The notes beneath the pieces were generated by a model, which saw only the letters and a list, made by a program, of their open reading frames with translations, was not told the origin of the DNA and did not search any database. DNA of 29,596 nucleotides from a virus. A program made the position numbers and the translations under genes. Location of the stretch: the IMG/VR virus record IMGVR_UViG_3300034524_000026, positions 1-29,596 of that record, one strand, 5' to 3'. Shown in pieces: positions 15,142 to 22,766 of this stretch. How positions within the stretch are numbered: the stretch's first letter is position 1; each line of letters opens with the position of its first letter.

Positions 15142-16581
15142 TCACTCACTTTGTTGTTGCTGATTCTGTTGTGTTTGTAATGTTGTTGTAAATAGTGCCG
15201 GTGTTTCCTGTGCTGTTTCAACTGCTATCTTTGCTAATTCTTGTTTTAAAGTCTCTGCATCAAATTCAAATAAATGCTTTAAAGCTGTTTCTCTGCTAAT
15301 AAGCCCGTTTTGAACAAGCATTGAATAGATTTCTGCCTGCTCTTTTTCGTCATCTGGTAATCCATCGTTCCAAGCTATATTAATTGTCTCTAGTTCTATT
15401 CCATTGCCATATAAAGCCTCTAATTTGCTTGCAAGCCATAAAACTTTCTTTATAGCAGGGTCAAACCTCATGCGTATTCGGTTTACTTTTGCTAAAGGTG
15501 CCATCATTAACCTTCTCAATGCACTTCCGCTTTCTGCTAAACCCTGTTTAAGTTGCCCAAAAGCTGCTGCTGATGTCTCTGATAGCGCATAAAATTGCTC
15601 CATTAGCAGGTCTATTTCTCTAAATGCAGCATCAAGCTTCCCATCCCACACCACATAACCCGGTGGTTGTTCGCCTTGTTCTACAGGAAAATATTTTCCT
15701 CCTCCTCTGACAACCCACTCACCAAGCTCGTTTTGTTCAAGTGCTGCAGCAGGTCCATACATATTAGGGTCTGCGTGCTTGTCAAGGATTCGGCTAATTT
15801 GTGCAATTCTAATTTCAATCTCTTGAATAATACTATCAAGGTCGCTGTAATCATCAAGTCCGTATATTCTGTCGCTTGTCTGCATATTATGGACGGGTAC
15901 CACTAAGAAATCATCAATTCCCGTATATATTTCCGGTTCTAAATCCGGGTAAAAAGTTTTTATATCAATTTCGTTTTTTATGGTTCCATCTTTCAATTCA
16001 AAAAGTCTATTTGTGATTTTACCTCTTTCGTGTATTTCAAGTCTAAGATAAGTGGTCTTTTTGTCCTTGCTTAGCAACGTCGGCGTCGGCACTTCGAATG
16101 TCCAAGCTATGATGTGAGCTTGCACATCTTTTATGTTGTCTGCAGTCACAACAGGAAACCAAAGCGATGGTGGAACTGCTTCTATAATTGCTCTTTTATC
16201 ATATCTCGTTTTAAATATGCCATCGCCATATCTGCTCAAATCTATTGCTACTTCGTAAGCTGTGTTTAAAAAGTTATTGCTTTTGATAATTTTGTCTAAC
16301 TGTTCCTGCTCTTTACTTCCTGTTTCTCCTGCTGTTATTCTAGGTGGTTCTCCAAGAAGTAGGTCAGCCCACAATGTTGATAAACGTCTTGGCCAATTTA
16401 AAATAATTTCAAGTGTTGCTTTTTTGTCATCTCTGAGTAATCTTATCCAATCTTTAAATACAAGTTCATGTCTGCCTTCAAAGAGCTTCCTATTTTGGTC
16501 ATATCGTTGTAATCTTTCCATTTCACTGTCTGGAGGCCACTTCTGCCCAATATTAAAATAACTCAAGTCGGTTATCATCAT
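15142..16581 (-). CDS. Portal protein (SPP1 gp6-like)
   Basis: A 479-residue protein between the large terminase and the MuF protein. Features of the SPP1-type portal family: WPRRLSTLWADLLLGEPP (about 63-80), VAIDLSRYGDGIFK, DDFLVVPVHNMQTSDRIYG, YSDLDSIIQEIEIRIAQISR, and the late SGSALRRLMMAPLAKVNRIR helix followed by a crown-like C-terminus rich in glutamine. It forms the dodecameric ring through which DNA enters. GGCGGTGAT precedes two adjacent ATG codons (16581 and 16578). Confidence 0.9.
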   Translation of the reverse strand: MMITDLSYFNIGQKWPPDSEMERLQRYDQNRKLFEGRHELVFKDWIRLLRDDKKATLEIILNWPRRLSTLWADLLLGEPPRITAGETGSKEQEQLDKIIKSNNFLNTAYEVAIDLSRYGDGIFKTRYDKRAIIEAVPPSLWFPVVTADNIKDVQAHIIAWTFEVPTPTLLSKDKKTTYLRLEIHERGKITNRLFELKDGTIKNEIDIKTFYPDLEPEIYTGIDDFLVVPVHNMQTSDRIYGLDDYSDLDSIIQEIEIRIAQISRILDKHADPNMYGPAAALEQNELGEWVVRGGGKYFPVEQGEQPPGYVVWDGKLDAAFREIDLLMEQFYALSETSAAAFGQLKQGLAESGSALRRLMMAPLAKVNRIRMRFDPAIKKVLWLASKLEALYGNGIELETINIAWNDGLPDDEKEQAEIYSMLVQNGLISRETALKHLFEFDAETLKQELAKIAVETAQETPALFTTTLQTQQNQQQQSE

Positions 16582-16619
16582 ATCACCGCCTTATTATACG
16601 AAACTAAACTTTCGCCTAA

Positions 16620-17834
16620 TTACCAACCCACTGGCTTATCTATAACCTTCATACTATGCCTCATTGTATATAAACCATAACGTTCGGCATCACTTGCATG
16701 GTCATTTTGTTTGAGTGGCTTATCTTCACCTTTCTGTTGTGCCTTCATATCCCAAACATAAGAAGCTTTTTCTTTTATCAAATTTTTGCAACTCTCATGG
16801 ACGAAATATCTATTGTTGCTTAGCAGCGTTGATACATGCCTAATACCATCAAGGACCTCATTATCTGCTTTCTTGACATTAAAAAACCCGTTCTTTCGCA
16901 GCTGTGCGATAAAGCTCGCTGCCGACGGGTCAACAATTATTGCAGTTACTTTTTTGTCTCCTATGAATTCTTTTAAGTCTTTTGCATACTCAACATCTGT
17001 TTTTTGTCTTCCTGTTTTTGTGCTGTCATAGTAATACTCTTTAAGCGTGTAATATACATTGCCTTTCTGTCCTTGCAGTAAAAATACTGTTGGATTGTTT
17101 GTTCCATAGTCAACTGCAACCCAATATCTTTCGCATTCTGGCATCTCGCTTATAACATGCTTTCTCTCGTCAAACATGTCATAAACAACACCTTCTGCCA
17201 TTACCCATAATCCGTCTATGTAGCGCTTCTTCCAAAGTCCTGTGTATTCCTTTTTGAGCTGTTCAATGTAGTTAGGGTCAAGGTTAGGATTATCTTCAAG
17301 CCTAAAACTAAAAACCTTGATGTCAAGTTCATTTGCTCTATCAATGTAATTAACCTTTAGCCAGTGATATGGACTATCAGGGTTTGTTGTGCCAAAAAGT
17401 TTTGCCCCCTTAACTGACAGTCTTGACAGAAGCATTGTCCAAAAACTTTCTGGATAAAGTGTAATCTCATCGCAATATGCACCAGCCAATGTTAAACCTC
17501 TTATTTTCCCTTCAGCTCTCTCATCATTTGCACCAACAATGTAAATGCGCCTACCAAAAATATAAACCTCACCTTGACCTTGATTCAACTTATAGTTTTT
17601 ACTCCCAACTATACTCTCAATAACATCAAGAATGTTTCTTTTTAGCGTTCTCTCTGTTTTGCCACACATTAGCAAGTCGCCTTTAGGACCTGTCTCGATA
17701 TAATCAAGCCACCTTACAATACTGCTTATTGTCTTACCGCTTCTAACTGACCCTTCCCAAATGTTAATGCGTGCATTGCTCTCTCGAATAGATTTCAATG
17801 CTTTCTTGCTAAACTTACCCCATTCAAAGCTCAT
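16620..17834 (-). CDS. terL: Terminase large subunit
   Basis: A 404-residue packaging motor. ATPase domain: Walker A GSVRSGKT (28-35), Walker B LAGAYCDEIT with D122/E123, coupling motif GTTNPDSP (148-155). RNase H-like nuclease domain: VAVDYGTNN with D242, AIIVDPSAASF with D302, and NDHASDAERYGLY with D378/D382. All catalytic residues appear present. Its ATG overlaps the small subunit's stop (ATGA). The length and the neighbouring SPP1-like portal suggest a headful (pac) phage, but this is not proven. Confidence 0.95.
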   Translation of the reverse strand: MSFEWGKFSKKALKSIRESNARINIWEGSVRSGKTISSIVRWLDYIETGPKGDLLMCGKTERTLKRNILDVIESIVGSKNYKLNQGQGEVYIFGRRIYIVGANDERAEGKIRGLTLAGAYCDEITLYPESFWTMLLSRLSVKGAKLFGTTNPDSPYHWLKVNYIDRANELDIKVFSFRLEDNPNLDPNYIEQLKKEYTGLWKKRYIDGLWVMAEGVVYDMFDERKHVISEMPECERYWVAVDYGTNNPTVFLLQGQKGNVYYTLKEYYYDSTKTGRQKTDVEYAKDLKEFIGDKKVTAIIVDPSAASFIAQLRKNGFFNVKKADNEVLDGIRHVSTLLSNNRYFVHESCKNLIKEKASYVWDMKAQQKGEDKPLKQNDHASDAERYGLYTMRHSMKVIDKPVGW

Positions 17835-18313
17835 TGAAGTTCACTCTCTTCAGCAGCACTTTCCCTGATTGCCCTGACTAATTCCTTCAAGCTCTCGTTG
17901 CTTGTCTCAGTTTGATTATCTAACCCCAAAGCAAGCCTCTGCCCTTTTTGCGCCTTTTCCATCACATTCGCAAATTTTTCAAGAATATAGGCACTAATTC
18001 TACCTTGTTTGTTCAGAAGATTTTCCTTGTCGGCTAAAGCCTCTTGCAATATATTCAAAAACTCACCCCAAAGCTTGAGGTGAGTTGTATTGTAGTCAAC
18101 TTCTTGTTCAATTTGCTTTTCTGTAACCTTTTCTATGATTCTACTTCTCTTTTGCTTCTCTTTTACTTCTTTTTCCTCAATCCATCCTTTTACACGTTTA
18201 AAAAAATAACTGGATTTATAATTAAGGCCCTCACGTTCTGCAAATTCCTTAAGGCTTTTATAATCACCTAGCAAAAATTTTTGTTTCAATTCTTCCCAAT
18301 TATATCTCGCCAC
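17831..18313 (-). CDS. terS: Terminase small subunit
   Basis: A 160-residue protein immediately upstream of terL with a 4-base overlap. The N-terminal ~45 residues (ARYNWEELKQKFLLGDYKSL, KEFAEREGLNYKSSYFFKRV) form a helix-turn-helix that would bind the packaging site; the middle (EKVTEKQIEQEVDYNTTHLK, LWGEFLNILQEAL) is helical for oligomerisation, and the acidic C-terminus would contact TerL. GTG 18313 has GAGGTGAT just upstream. It is the first gene of the late operon. Confidence 0.85.
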   Translation of the reverse strand: MARYNWEELKQKFLLGDYKSLKEFAEREGLNYKSSYFFKRVKGWIEEKEVKEKQKRSRIIEKVTEKQIEQEVDYNTTHLKLWGEFLNILQEALADKENLLNKQGRISAYILEKFANVMEKAQKGQRLALGLDNQTETSNESLKELVRAIRESAAEESELQ

Positions 18314-18338
18314 ATCACCTCACCACCTCAACGCATGT

Positions 18339-18360
18339 AAAAAGAGCTCTGTTAGAGCCC
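18339..18360 (-). terminator. Intrinsic terminator upstream of terS
   Basis: On the - strand GGGCTCT, loop AAC, AGAGCTC (one G-U pair), then TTTTT. It follows the small 18384 gene and precedes the terminase operon. Confidence 0.65.
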
Positions 18361-18383
18361 TTTTTATCCAAAAAATAGTTGAT

Positions 18384-18506
18384 TTATTCTTCATCACAAA
18401 TTAAAATTAAATTACCATTGCTATCCAACCATTTTTCTTTTATAACATACTTAGTATAATTAGAGATGACCATAAAATTGGCTAAAATCCATTTTAATAC
18501 CCTCAT
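18384..18506 (-). CDS. Possible 40-residue micro-protein before the late operon
   Basis: The frame starts at ATG 18506 and encodes 40 residues including KYVIKEKWLDSNGNLILICD, a composition and length typical of phage micro-proteins. No good ribosome binding site precedes it, so the start is uncertain (another ATG lies 11 codons in). It sits alone between two terminators at 18571-18605 and 18339-18360. No function recognised. Confidence 0.35.
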   Translation of the reverse strand: MRVLKWILANFMVISNYTKYVIKEKWLDSNGNLILICDEE

Positions 18507-18570
18507 TCTTAAAAATATTTTTATAAATATATTCTACACTAACATAAATTCCCCTGCTAAAATTTCTCAC

Positions 18571-18605
18571 AAAAAAATCTCAAGCCCGGCGGGGGTGACC
18601 GGGCT
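18571..18605 (-). terminator. Intrinsic terminator ending the early operon
   Basis: On the - strand AGCCCGG (18605-18599), 9-base loop, CCGGGCT (18589-18583), TGAGA, then seven T. The GC-rich stem stands out in AT-rich DNA. The interval 18314-18701 holds this hairpin, one possible micro-gene and a second terminator; I see no other gene in it. Confidence 0.75.
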
Positions 18606-18701
18606 GAAGTTTATTAAACGCAATTAATCACTATAGTCATGATAACATATTTCTGTCAAATTTCAATATGAGGCTAATTGTTAAAAAATTGTTAAGGAAA
18701 A

Positions 18702-19139
18702 TTATTCCACAACATTGATAAGATGTTTTTGTACGGCAATCAATAAAACTAAGTCAATTATATCATTATCCCATTTTCTAAACGTGTCTATATCTATCTT
18801 AAGTTCATTTATCGCTTCATTTGTTCTCACATTCTGAAAATACTTTAATATAAGCAGATTATATTTTCCACGATGTTCTTTTTTTAAAATTTCTATAACG
18901 GTATCTATAGTTTCAACCCATTTATAATTTTTACTTTGAAGTATTTTTTCCTTCGATAATACAGCTCTCGCAGTAGGGTCTGAGTAATGCCCCTGTGTAG
19001 TAGATATTTTGGCAAATACTGCTTGCGTATATTCTAAATCTTTTAGCTGTTCCTCTATTTCTTTTTTTAAAACAGGGTAGTTATATAGTTTTTCTCTCAC
19101 AATTTTATAAGTGCACTTCAAATATTTAATCAAATTCAT
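18702..19139 (-). CDS. ArpU/RinA-like late transcription regulator
   Basis: About 145 residues. The C-terminal ~50 residues (LLILKYFQNVRTNEAINELK, IDIDTFRKWDNDIIDLVLLI) form a sigma-region-4-like helix-turn-helix as in the ArpU/RinA group that turns on phage late genes. The N-terminal part is helical with a long charged helix (residues ~20-50). It is the last gene of the early operon, just before the terminase operon, exactly where such activators sit. ATG 19139 (or GTG 19142) follows a weak GGAG. Regulation of the late promoter is inferred. Confidence 0.75.
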   Translation of the reverse strand: MNLIKYLKCTYKIVREKLYNYPVLKKEIEEQLKDLEYTQAVFAKISTTQGHYSDPTARAVLSKEKILQSKNYKWVETIDTVIEILKKEHRGKYNLLILKYFQNVRTNEAINELKIDIDTFRKWDNDIIDLVLLIAVQKHLINVVE

Positions 19140-19146
19140 CACTCCA

Positions 19147-19332
19147 CTAATTTATTTGCCTTAACCTGTCTAAGGTTTCTTTACTCACCAGCTCCGCAAT
19201 CGGTACATGCAGCCTGGCTTCCTTCTCATATATTTTCATTGCCCGTCTAACATAGAAGTTGAATAATGCCATGTCACCGCTCATATATCTCACAATTGCC
19301 CTTGAGCAATATTGCAACACCTCAGGGCTCAT
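19147..19332 (-). CDS. Small phage protein, unknown
   Basis: A 61-residue helical protein (EVLQYCSRAIVRYMSGDMAL, MKIYEKEARLHVPIAELVSK). No domain recognised. ATG 19332 has GGAGGTATC 7 bases upstream and overlaps the RusA stop as TGATG, so it is translationally coupled to it and sits just before the late regulator. A real gene by position and RBS. Confidence 0.6.
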   Translation of the reverse strand: MSPEVLQYCSRAIVRYMSGDMALFNFYVRRAMKIYEKEARLHVPIAELVSKETLDRLRQIN

Positions 19333-19697
19333 CACGATACCTCCTCTATTTCAATTTCCATTTTCTCTTTTCCTTTGTCATCCACATAATATATGCCTGT
19401 CCCTTCTCCATACCGAACTATCTGCTTATCGTTAGGAATAACTCCCGCATACTGGAGTCCGTCCTCTACTGCTTTTATGTAGTTGCTTAAATCTCCATGC
19501 TTTTTACCAAAAACATATATTTTAACTGTTAGTGAGAGCAAACCTTCCAAAACTGGTATTTGAGCTGCCTTGGCGTACCAAGCAATAGTTTGTTGATATG
19601 CCAGGCTTTTTTGAGCTCGTACCGATACCCATTTATTTTTTTGTGTCATCCTTGCTGCTGGCACTGGTCGGCCGGGTACCACAATTTTATACATCAT
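19332..19697 (-). CDS. rusA: RusA-family Holliday junction resolvase
   Basis: About 121 residues from ATG 19697 (GGCGGTGA is adjacent; a second ATG follows at 19694). VPGRPVPAARMT near the start and the catalytic region KHGDLSNYIKAVEDGLQ ... GVIPNDKQI carry the three acidic residues of RusA (about D69, D79 and D90). It cuts branched DNA produced by recombination-dependent replication, so that packaging can proceed. It lies among early genes between MazG-like and the late regulator, the usual place. Confidence 0.88.
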   Translation of the reverse strand: MMYKIVVPGRPVPAARMTQKNKWVSVRAQKSLAYQQTIAWYAKAAQIPVLEGLLSLTVKIYVFGKKHGDLSNYIKAVEDGLQYAGVIPNDKQIVRYGEGTGIYYVDDKGKEKMEIEIEEVS

Positions 19698-19707
19698 TTC
19701 ACCGCCT

Positions 19708-19905
19708 TTAATTCTTATTTGTTTCTCTCCTAATATCACTTGACACTTTCAGCCTCCAGTTAGCCTTTTTGATTCCAAAATCAGGCCTCGATGGGAACAA
19801 ACATTTTGAATGAACTATAAAATTCCCTGCTACTTCCCAATCCTCATCTTCCCACACAAACTCCTCGCATACAAGGCATGTTCCTAAAATTCCGCCACTT
19901 GCCAT
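19708..19905 (-). CDS. Small zinc-finger-like protein
   Basis: A 65-residue protein with CLVC (residues 10-13) and HSKC (32-35), a CxxC...HxxC treble-clef or zinc-ribbon pattern, followed by a basic tail (KKANWRLKVSSDIRRETNKN). GAGGAAGGA precedes ATG 19905. It is one of several small zinc proteins in this early operon. The target is unknown. Confidence 0.6.
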   Translation of the reverse strand: MASGGILGTCLVCEEFVWEDEDWEVAGNFIVHSKCLFPSRPDFGIKKANWRLKVSSDIRRETNKN

Positions 19906-19925
19906 TCGTATCCTTCCTCACTCAT

Positions 19926-20252
19926 TTAAAATTCTTTCCCATGCTTATATGGCCTGTTTTTGTTATACGACATCTTTATTTCAATGGCTTTTTCTAAATC
20001 TATTCCATATTTACCACAGGTATCACAAATACGAATTATACAGTCTGCCAATTCAATTGGAATGCCTGCTGGTTTCTCATCATTTTCTAGGTAAACTTCT
20101 GTCATACCGTGTCCATTTCTTGCTTCTTCTAATGCTTCGGATAATTCACTGTGCATAAGTGCAATTTGTTCTGCAAAGCTTCTTTCTTCATCCCACCAGC
20201 CATGTTGGACCGCTATATCATGAGCTTTTCTACAAAGTTCATTTATTGTCAT
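19926..20252 (-). CDS. MazG-like nucleotide pyrophosphohydrolase
   Basis: A 108-residue protein. LMHSELSEALEEARN (33-46, with E36, E39, E42/E43) and IELADCIIRICD (66-77, E67/D70) are the metal-binding helices of all-alpha NTP pyrophosphatases. It may hydrolyse (d)NTPs or alarmones and adjust the nucleotide pool or dampen the stringent response during infection. The AGGAGGGATTGA ribosome binding site lies within the 3' end of an upstream micro-gene, which couples their translation. Confidence 0.85.
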   Translation of the reverse strand: MTINELCRKAHDIAVQHGWWDEERSFAEQIALMHSELSEALEEARNGHGMTEVYLENDEKPAGIPIELADCIIRICDTCGKYGIDLEKAIEIKMSYNKNRPYKHGKEF

Positions 20253-20253
20253 T

Positions 20254-20328
20254 TCAATCCCTCCTGTAATTTTCTTTTCTCAGTCGTATTCTCTTTATCG
20301 TTTCTTCAATTAAGCCTTTGTAAGACAT
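20254..20328 (-). CDS. 24-residue basic micro-protein
   Basis: ATG 20328 is preceded by GAGGAGGAGATAAAGC, one of the best ribosome binding sites of the operon. The frame encodes 24 residues with a basic helix (GLIEETIKRIRLRKENYRRD) and ends TGA just before the MazG-like ATG; its last codons supply the AGGAGG of that gene. It overlaps the end of the zinc-ribbon gene by 23 bases. It may be a true micro-protein or a translational-coupling leader. Confidence 0.5.
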   Translation of the reverse strand: MSYKGLIEETIKRIRLRKENYRRD

Positions 20329-20506
20329 GCTTTATCTCCTCCTCTAACTTAAAACTAAAACTCATAAATTCCGCACCACACCGAGGACAAACCATGTGAG
20401 TTATTTCATATGGCCTGAAAACTTTTGGGACTTCAGCTATGTATTTTGCACCGCAGTTTTTACACTCGAAAATTATATATTCTTTCATCCGTCTGCGACC
20501 TGACAT
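20306..20506 (-). CDS. Small zinc-ribbon protein
   Basis: A 66-residue protein with two knuckles, CKNC (15-18) and CPRC (40-43), around ITHMVCPRCGAEF, and a helical C-terminus. The N-terminus SGRRRMKEY is basic. Start ATG 20506 has AGAGGTG upstream. It probably binds nucleic acid or a polymerase subunit; the role is unknown. Confidence 0.65.
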   Translation of the reverse strand: MSGRRRMKEYIIFECKNCGAKYIAEVPKVFRPYEITHMVCPRCGAEFMSFSFKLEEEIKHVLQRLN

Positions 20507-20508
20507 GT

Positions 20509-20628
20509 TTACACCTCTAAATCAAAATATCTTTTCCAGCAACTTTTAATATCATTTTCATCACATCCTCCGATTTCAACACATATCTCATCAAAAACTC
20601 TATCATGACCTATAAAAACAAGGGACAT
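20509..20628 (-). CDS. 39-residue micro-protein
   Basis: ATG 20628 lies inside the end of the 20610 gene, with GAGGAAC about 10 bases upstream. The 39 residues (MSLVFIGHDRVFDEICVEIG, then two cysteines and KRYFDLEV) end with TAA two bases before the next ATG. It fills an otherwise empty interval in a tightly packed operon, which supports it. No family recognised. Confidence 0.5.
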   Translation of the reverse strand: MSLVFIGHDRVFDEICVEIGGCDENDIKSCWKRYFDLEV

Positions 20629-20786
20629 GGTTCCTGTTCCTCTATTGTGCCGTCCGGATAAGTAATTCTTATTGTACCTGCCATAATTTCGTCAATAAGT
20701 CTTTCTCTGTACTGTTCTCTATCCTCTATCCTGTCAGGTTGAATTAACTGAACTAATAGTATCTTCTCAAATACTTTTATGCTCAT
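20610..20786 (-). CDS. Small phage protein, unknown
   Basis: About 58 residues; the end IRITYPDGTIEEQEPCP resembles short beta-hairpin proteins frequent in Firmicute phages. ATG 20786 is preferred, with GGGGTGAAG 7 bases upstream; a GTG at 20795 overlaps the upstream stop. The function is unknown. Confidence 0.6.
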   Translation of the reverse strand: MSIKVFEKILLVQLIQPDRIEDREQYRERLIDEIMAGTIRITYPDGTIEEQEPCPLFL

Positions 20787-20791
20787 CACCT

Positions 20792-21148
20792 TCACCCCTT
20801 TCTCATTTTAATCTCTTCTAAAGCCTCTTGAAATCCTTTCTTGTTTTTATTTCTCTCATACCATTTGGCATAATTGCTTTGTGCAATTTCAACCGGGTCC
20901 ATTATTTCTGTTATGACCGGTATTCTATAGTTGCTTTTGTTTTTTGTGCATTCTTGCCCTTCGTATCTATATTCATTTCCTTTTTCACACGTACATCTCG
21001 CCACTTTTTCAGCAGTGTACCATTCTACAAGTTCTTGATACAGGATAAATCCTTTATCCATACAAATAAAGCAGTTTGGCACTTTTACTACTTCATCCTC
21101 TGTCTTTTTTCCCGTCGGTCTCTTTATTAACCCCTCCAAACTTTCCAT
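20792..21148 (-). CDS. Helicase-loader-associated zinc protein
   Basis: A 118-residue protein with CFIC (26-29) and CTC (about 52-54) cysteines plus a third Cys, around GFILYQELVEWYTAEKVARC. Short Cys-rich proteins of this sort often follow phage dnaC genes and resemble the detached N-terminal zinc part of DnaC/DnaI. It overlaps the loader gene by 56 bases, and GGAGGG precedes ATG 21148. A role in helicase loading is inferred. Confidence 0.6.
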   Translation of the reverse strand: MESLEGLIKRPTGKKTEDEVVKVPNCFICMDKGFILYQELVEWYTAEKVARCTCEKGNEYRYEGQECTKNKSNYRIPVITEIMDPVEIAQSNYAKWYERNKNKKGFQEALEEIKMRKG

Positions 21149-21800
21149 ACATAACCCTCCAGTCAGGTAAATTCATTACTATAGGCTCACATATTTCAGT
21201 CAATCGTGATACTATTGCTTCTCCCCTATCCCCAAGCAGTTCTACAAGCTGTTGACTGCTGTAATTGGTTGTAATAACAATCAATTTTTCATCTTCGTAT
21301 ATGCGATTAATTATCTGGTAAAGTAGTGAGCTTGCATATTCGGAAAATTTCTCTTTCCCCAAATCATCGATTATAAGAAGGTCAGGTGAAGTGAGAGTAT
21401 CAATAATTTCTAGAACTGATTTGTTCTGTTGATATGCTTCTTTTGCTAGAGAAACAATATCGGCTGCATTCTTGAATATGACAGTATAAAACTTCTGTAC
21501 AAGTGCATTCGCAATAGCTGCTGCTAAATGTGTTTTGCCTGCTCCAACGGGTCCAATTAATATCAATCCTTTTGTATTTGGAAAATCCTCGACAAATCGC
21601 ATAGCTTTTACTTTTGCTACTTTTGCCGTCTGTGAGTGTTCTATAAAATTATCAAACGTACGTTTCAAAAATCTCCTCCCTAACCCGCTTCTTTTAAGAA
21701 TCTCCTCAATCTTTTTTCTCTCCTTCTCAAACAATTGTTTCCGTGCTTCTTTTTCATTCTGTTCAATCTGAAGCAGGATGTATTTGAAATATTCCTCCAC
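21093..21800 (-). CDS. DnaC/IstB-like replicative helicase loader
   Basis: An AAA+ ATPase of about 235 residues. With the GTG start at 21800, Walker A GPVGAGKTHLAAA is at 83-95 and Walker B PDLLIIDDLG around 139-148; sensor-1 VITTNYS and the GEAIVSRLTE arginine region follow. This is the DnaC/DnaI pattern that loads DnaB-type helicase at the phage origin. GTG 21800 is preferred since AAAGGGG lies upstream and it does not overlap the initiator gene; ATG 21839 and 21872 lack ribosome binding sites. It is directly downstream of the initiator gene. Confidence 0.87.
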   Translation of the reverse strand: MEEYFKYILLQIEQNEKEARKQLFEKERKKIEEILKRSGLGRRFLKRTFDNFIEHSQTAKVAKVKAMRFVEDFPNTKGLILIGPVGAGKTHLAAAIANALVQKFYTVIFKNAADIVSLAKEAYQQNKSVLEIIDTLTSPDLLIIDDLGKEKFSEYASSLLYQIINRIYEDEKLIVITTNYSSQQLVELLGDRGEAIVSRLTEICEPIVMNLPDWRVMYGKFGGVNKETDGKKDRG

Positions 21801-21804
21801 CTTG

Positions 21805-22656
21805 CTACCAGCCCCTTTCGCTCTGTTTCGCCTGCTCATAATCAACCATTTTAGCCCTAAACCGCCTGTCATTGTCGTACGTGCCTTCGAGAACTTTTAT
21901 CATGTTGTTATAGTTCACAAGCCAATCAAAATTGCAGCCCAACCATTTCCCACTCCGCCCGGAAAGAAAATCGCTTTTCTCTGCCTTTTCAAATACTTCT
22001 CTAAAAGGCTCTATACTCTTAAACTTATTCCATGCAACTTTTATATGCCTTCTTCTTCTATCATTCAGGGATTTTACTTTTGGCAGAAGGGTAACAGTAG
22101 AATTGTAAAGTTCGACTATTTCCTGATAGGGAATGTGGTCGTCGACACTCTGTGTCGACATACTCTCTTCGTAAGAAGAGAGTATATTATTAATATCATT
22201 CTTACCATTCTTTCCATTCTTACCATTCTTGTTTGTGTTCATTTGTTGTTCATTTGTTGTTCGTTTGTTGTTCACTTTGCTGTTCATTTGTTGTTCATTT
22301 TGCTGCTCAGTTTGCTGTTCACTTTGTAACTGGTCATTCTGATAAAAGTCCCAATTTACAATGGTTATAACGGAAAATTTGTTGTTCGACTTGATGTTTA
22401 GGTTGCCTAACAATTCTAGTTTCTTAATCAATCTATAAACCTTTGCTTCTGACATGTTTAATTCGATTGCAGCTTTTTTTCGTCCAAATACAAATTGTCC
22501 ACTTTTTAAATGGATTTCTTGAAGTCCTATTACTTGTGTGTGGTCAACATGGGAAGCTTTCAAAAGACACCATATCCATACTTTAAGTAAATCGGGGTTG
22601 TCAAAAATAGGACTTTCAAGTAGCTTTCTATATAGCTTTATCCAACCATCATGCAT
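21805..22656 (-). CDS. Phage replication initiator (replisome organizer)
   Basis: A 283-residue protein. Residues 1-100 (WIKLYRKLLESPIFDNPDLL, VWIWCLLKASH, FGRKKAAIELNMSEAKVYRL) are the winged-helix N-terminal domain of phage replisome organizers. A low-complexity Gln/Asn linker (about 110-150) is encoded by iteron-like DNA. The C-terminal part (HIPYQEIVELYNSTV, RRRRHIKVAWNKF, WLGCNFDWLVNYNNMIKVLE) is the DnaD-like helicase-loader contact region. It would bind the origin inside its own gene and recruit the DnaC-like loader encoded next. AAGGGGG precedes ATG 22656. Confidence 0.87.
   Translation of the reverse strand: MHDGWIKLYRKLLESPIFDNPDLLKVWIWCLLKASHVDHTQVIGLQEIHLKSGQFVFGRKKAAIELNMSEAKVYRLIKKLELLGNLNIKSNNKFSVITIVNWDFYQNDQLQSEQQTEQQNEQQMNSKVNNKRTTNEQQMNTNKNGKNGKNGKNDINNILSSYEESMSTQSVDDHIPYQEIVELYNSTVTLLPKVKSLNDRRRRHIKVAWNKFKSIEPFREVFEKAEKSDFLSGRSGKWLGCNFDWLVNYNNMIKVLEGTYDNDRRFRAKMVDYEQAKQSERGW
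22141..22185. other. Two abutting perfect hairpins in the initiator gene
   Basis: GTCGACAC-TCT-GTGTCGAC (22141-22159) is followed with no gap by ATACTCTCTTC-GTAA-GAAGAGAGTAT (22160-22185): 8-bp and 11-bp perfect stems. An AT-only stretch (ATTATTAATAT) follows. Lying about 55 bases from the iteron cluster, they may be part of the replication origin. Confidence 0.65.
22238..22326. repeat. Iteron-like repeats, candidate phage replication origin
   Basis: About eight imperfect units of 11-12 bases close to TTCATTTGTTG (starts at 22238, 22249, 22260, 22271, 22283, 22294, 22306, 22318). Because unit length is not always a multiple of three, the same DNA is read in different frames (EQQMN and TTNEQ). 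Lambda-like phages place the initiator-binding iterons within the initiator gene, as here. Confidence 0.65.
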
Positions 22657-22700
22657 TTTATTTCCCCCTTGCGTGTGTATAATTGGGGAAGTGTTTAAGG

Positions 22701-22721
22701 GAGGCGGAATTAATCCGCCTC
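22701..22721. promoter_or_regulatory. Hairpin in the leader of the initiator gene
   Basis: GAGGCGGA, loop ATTAA, TCCGCCTC: an 8-bp perfect stem in the 110-base gap before the initiator gene. No T tract follows on either strand, so it is a weak terminator at best; a control element for initiator translation or mRNA stability is possible. Confidence 0.5.
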
Positions 22722-22766
22722 GTATTTACCATAATCCATAAAGTCTGTCTCCATTAATTTTTTGTA

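Noticed and set aside
18583-18605. GC-rich hairpin as a cos/pac site
   Set aside because: Its place before terS invites this, but the T-run after the stem on the early-transcript strand explains it as a terminator; nothing in the sequence shows cleavage.
22204-22326. CRISPR-like appearance of the short repeats
   Set aside because: Units are 9-12 bases with no spacers and lie in the initiator frame; they are iterons and GKN codons, not a CRISPR array.
22714-22758. 14-codon frame (METDFMDYGKYEAD) whose stop falls in the hairpin before the initiator gene
   Set aside because: It would fit a leader peptide, but there is no ribosome binding site before its ATG, so the overlap is likely chance.
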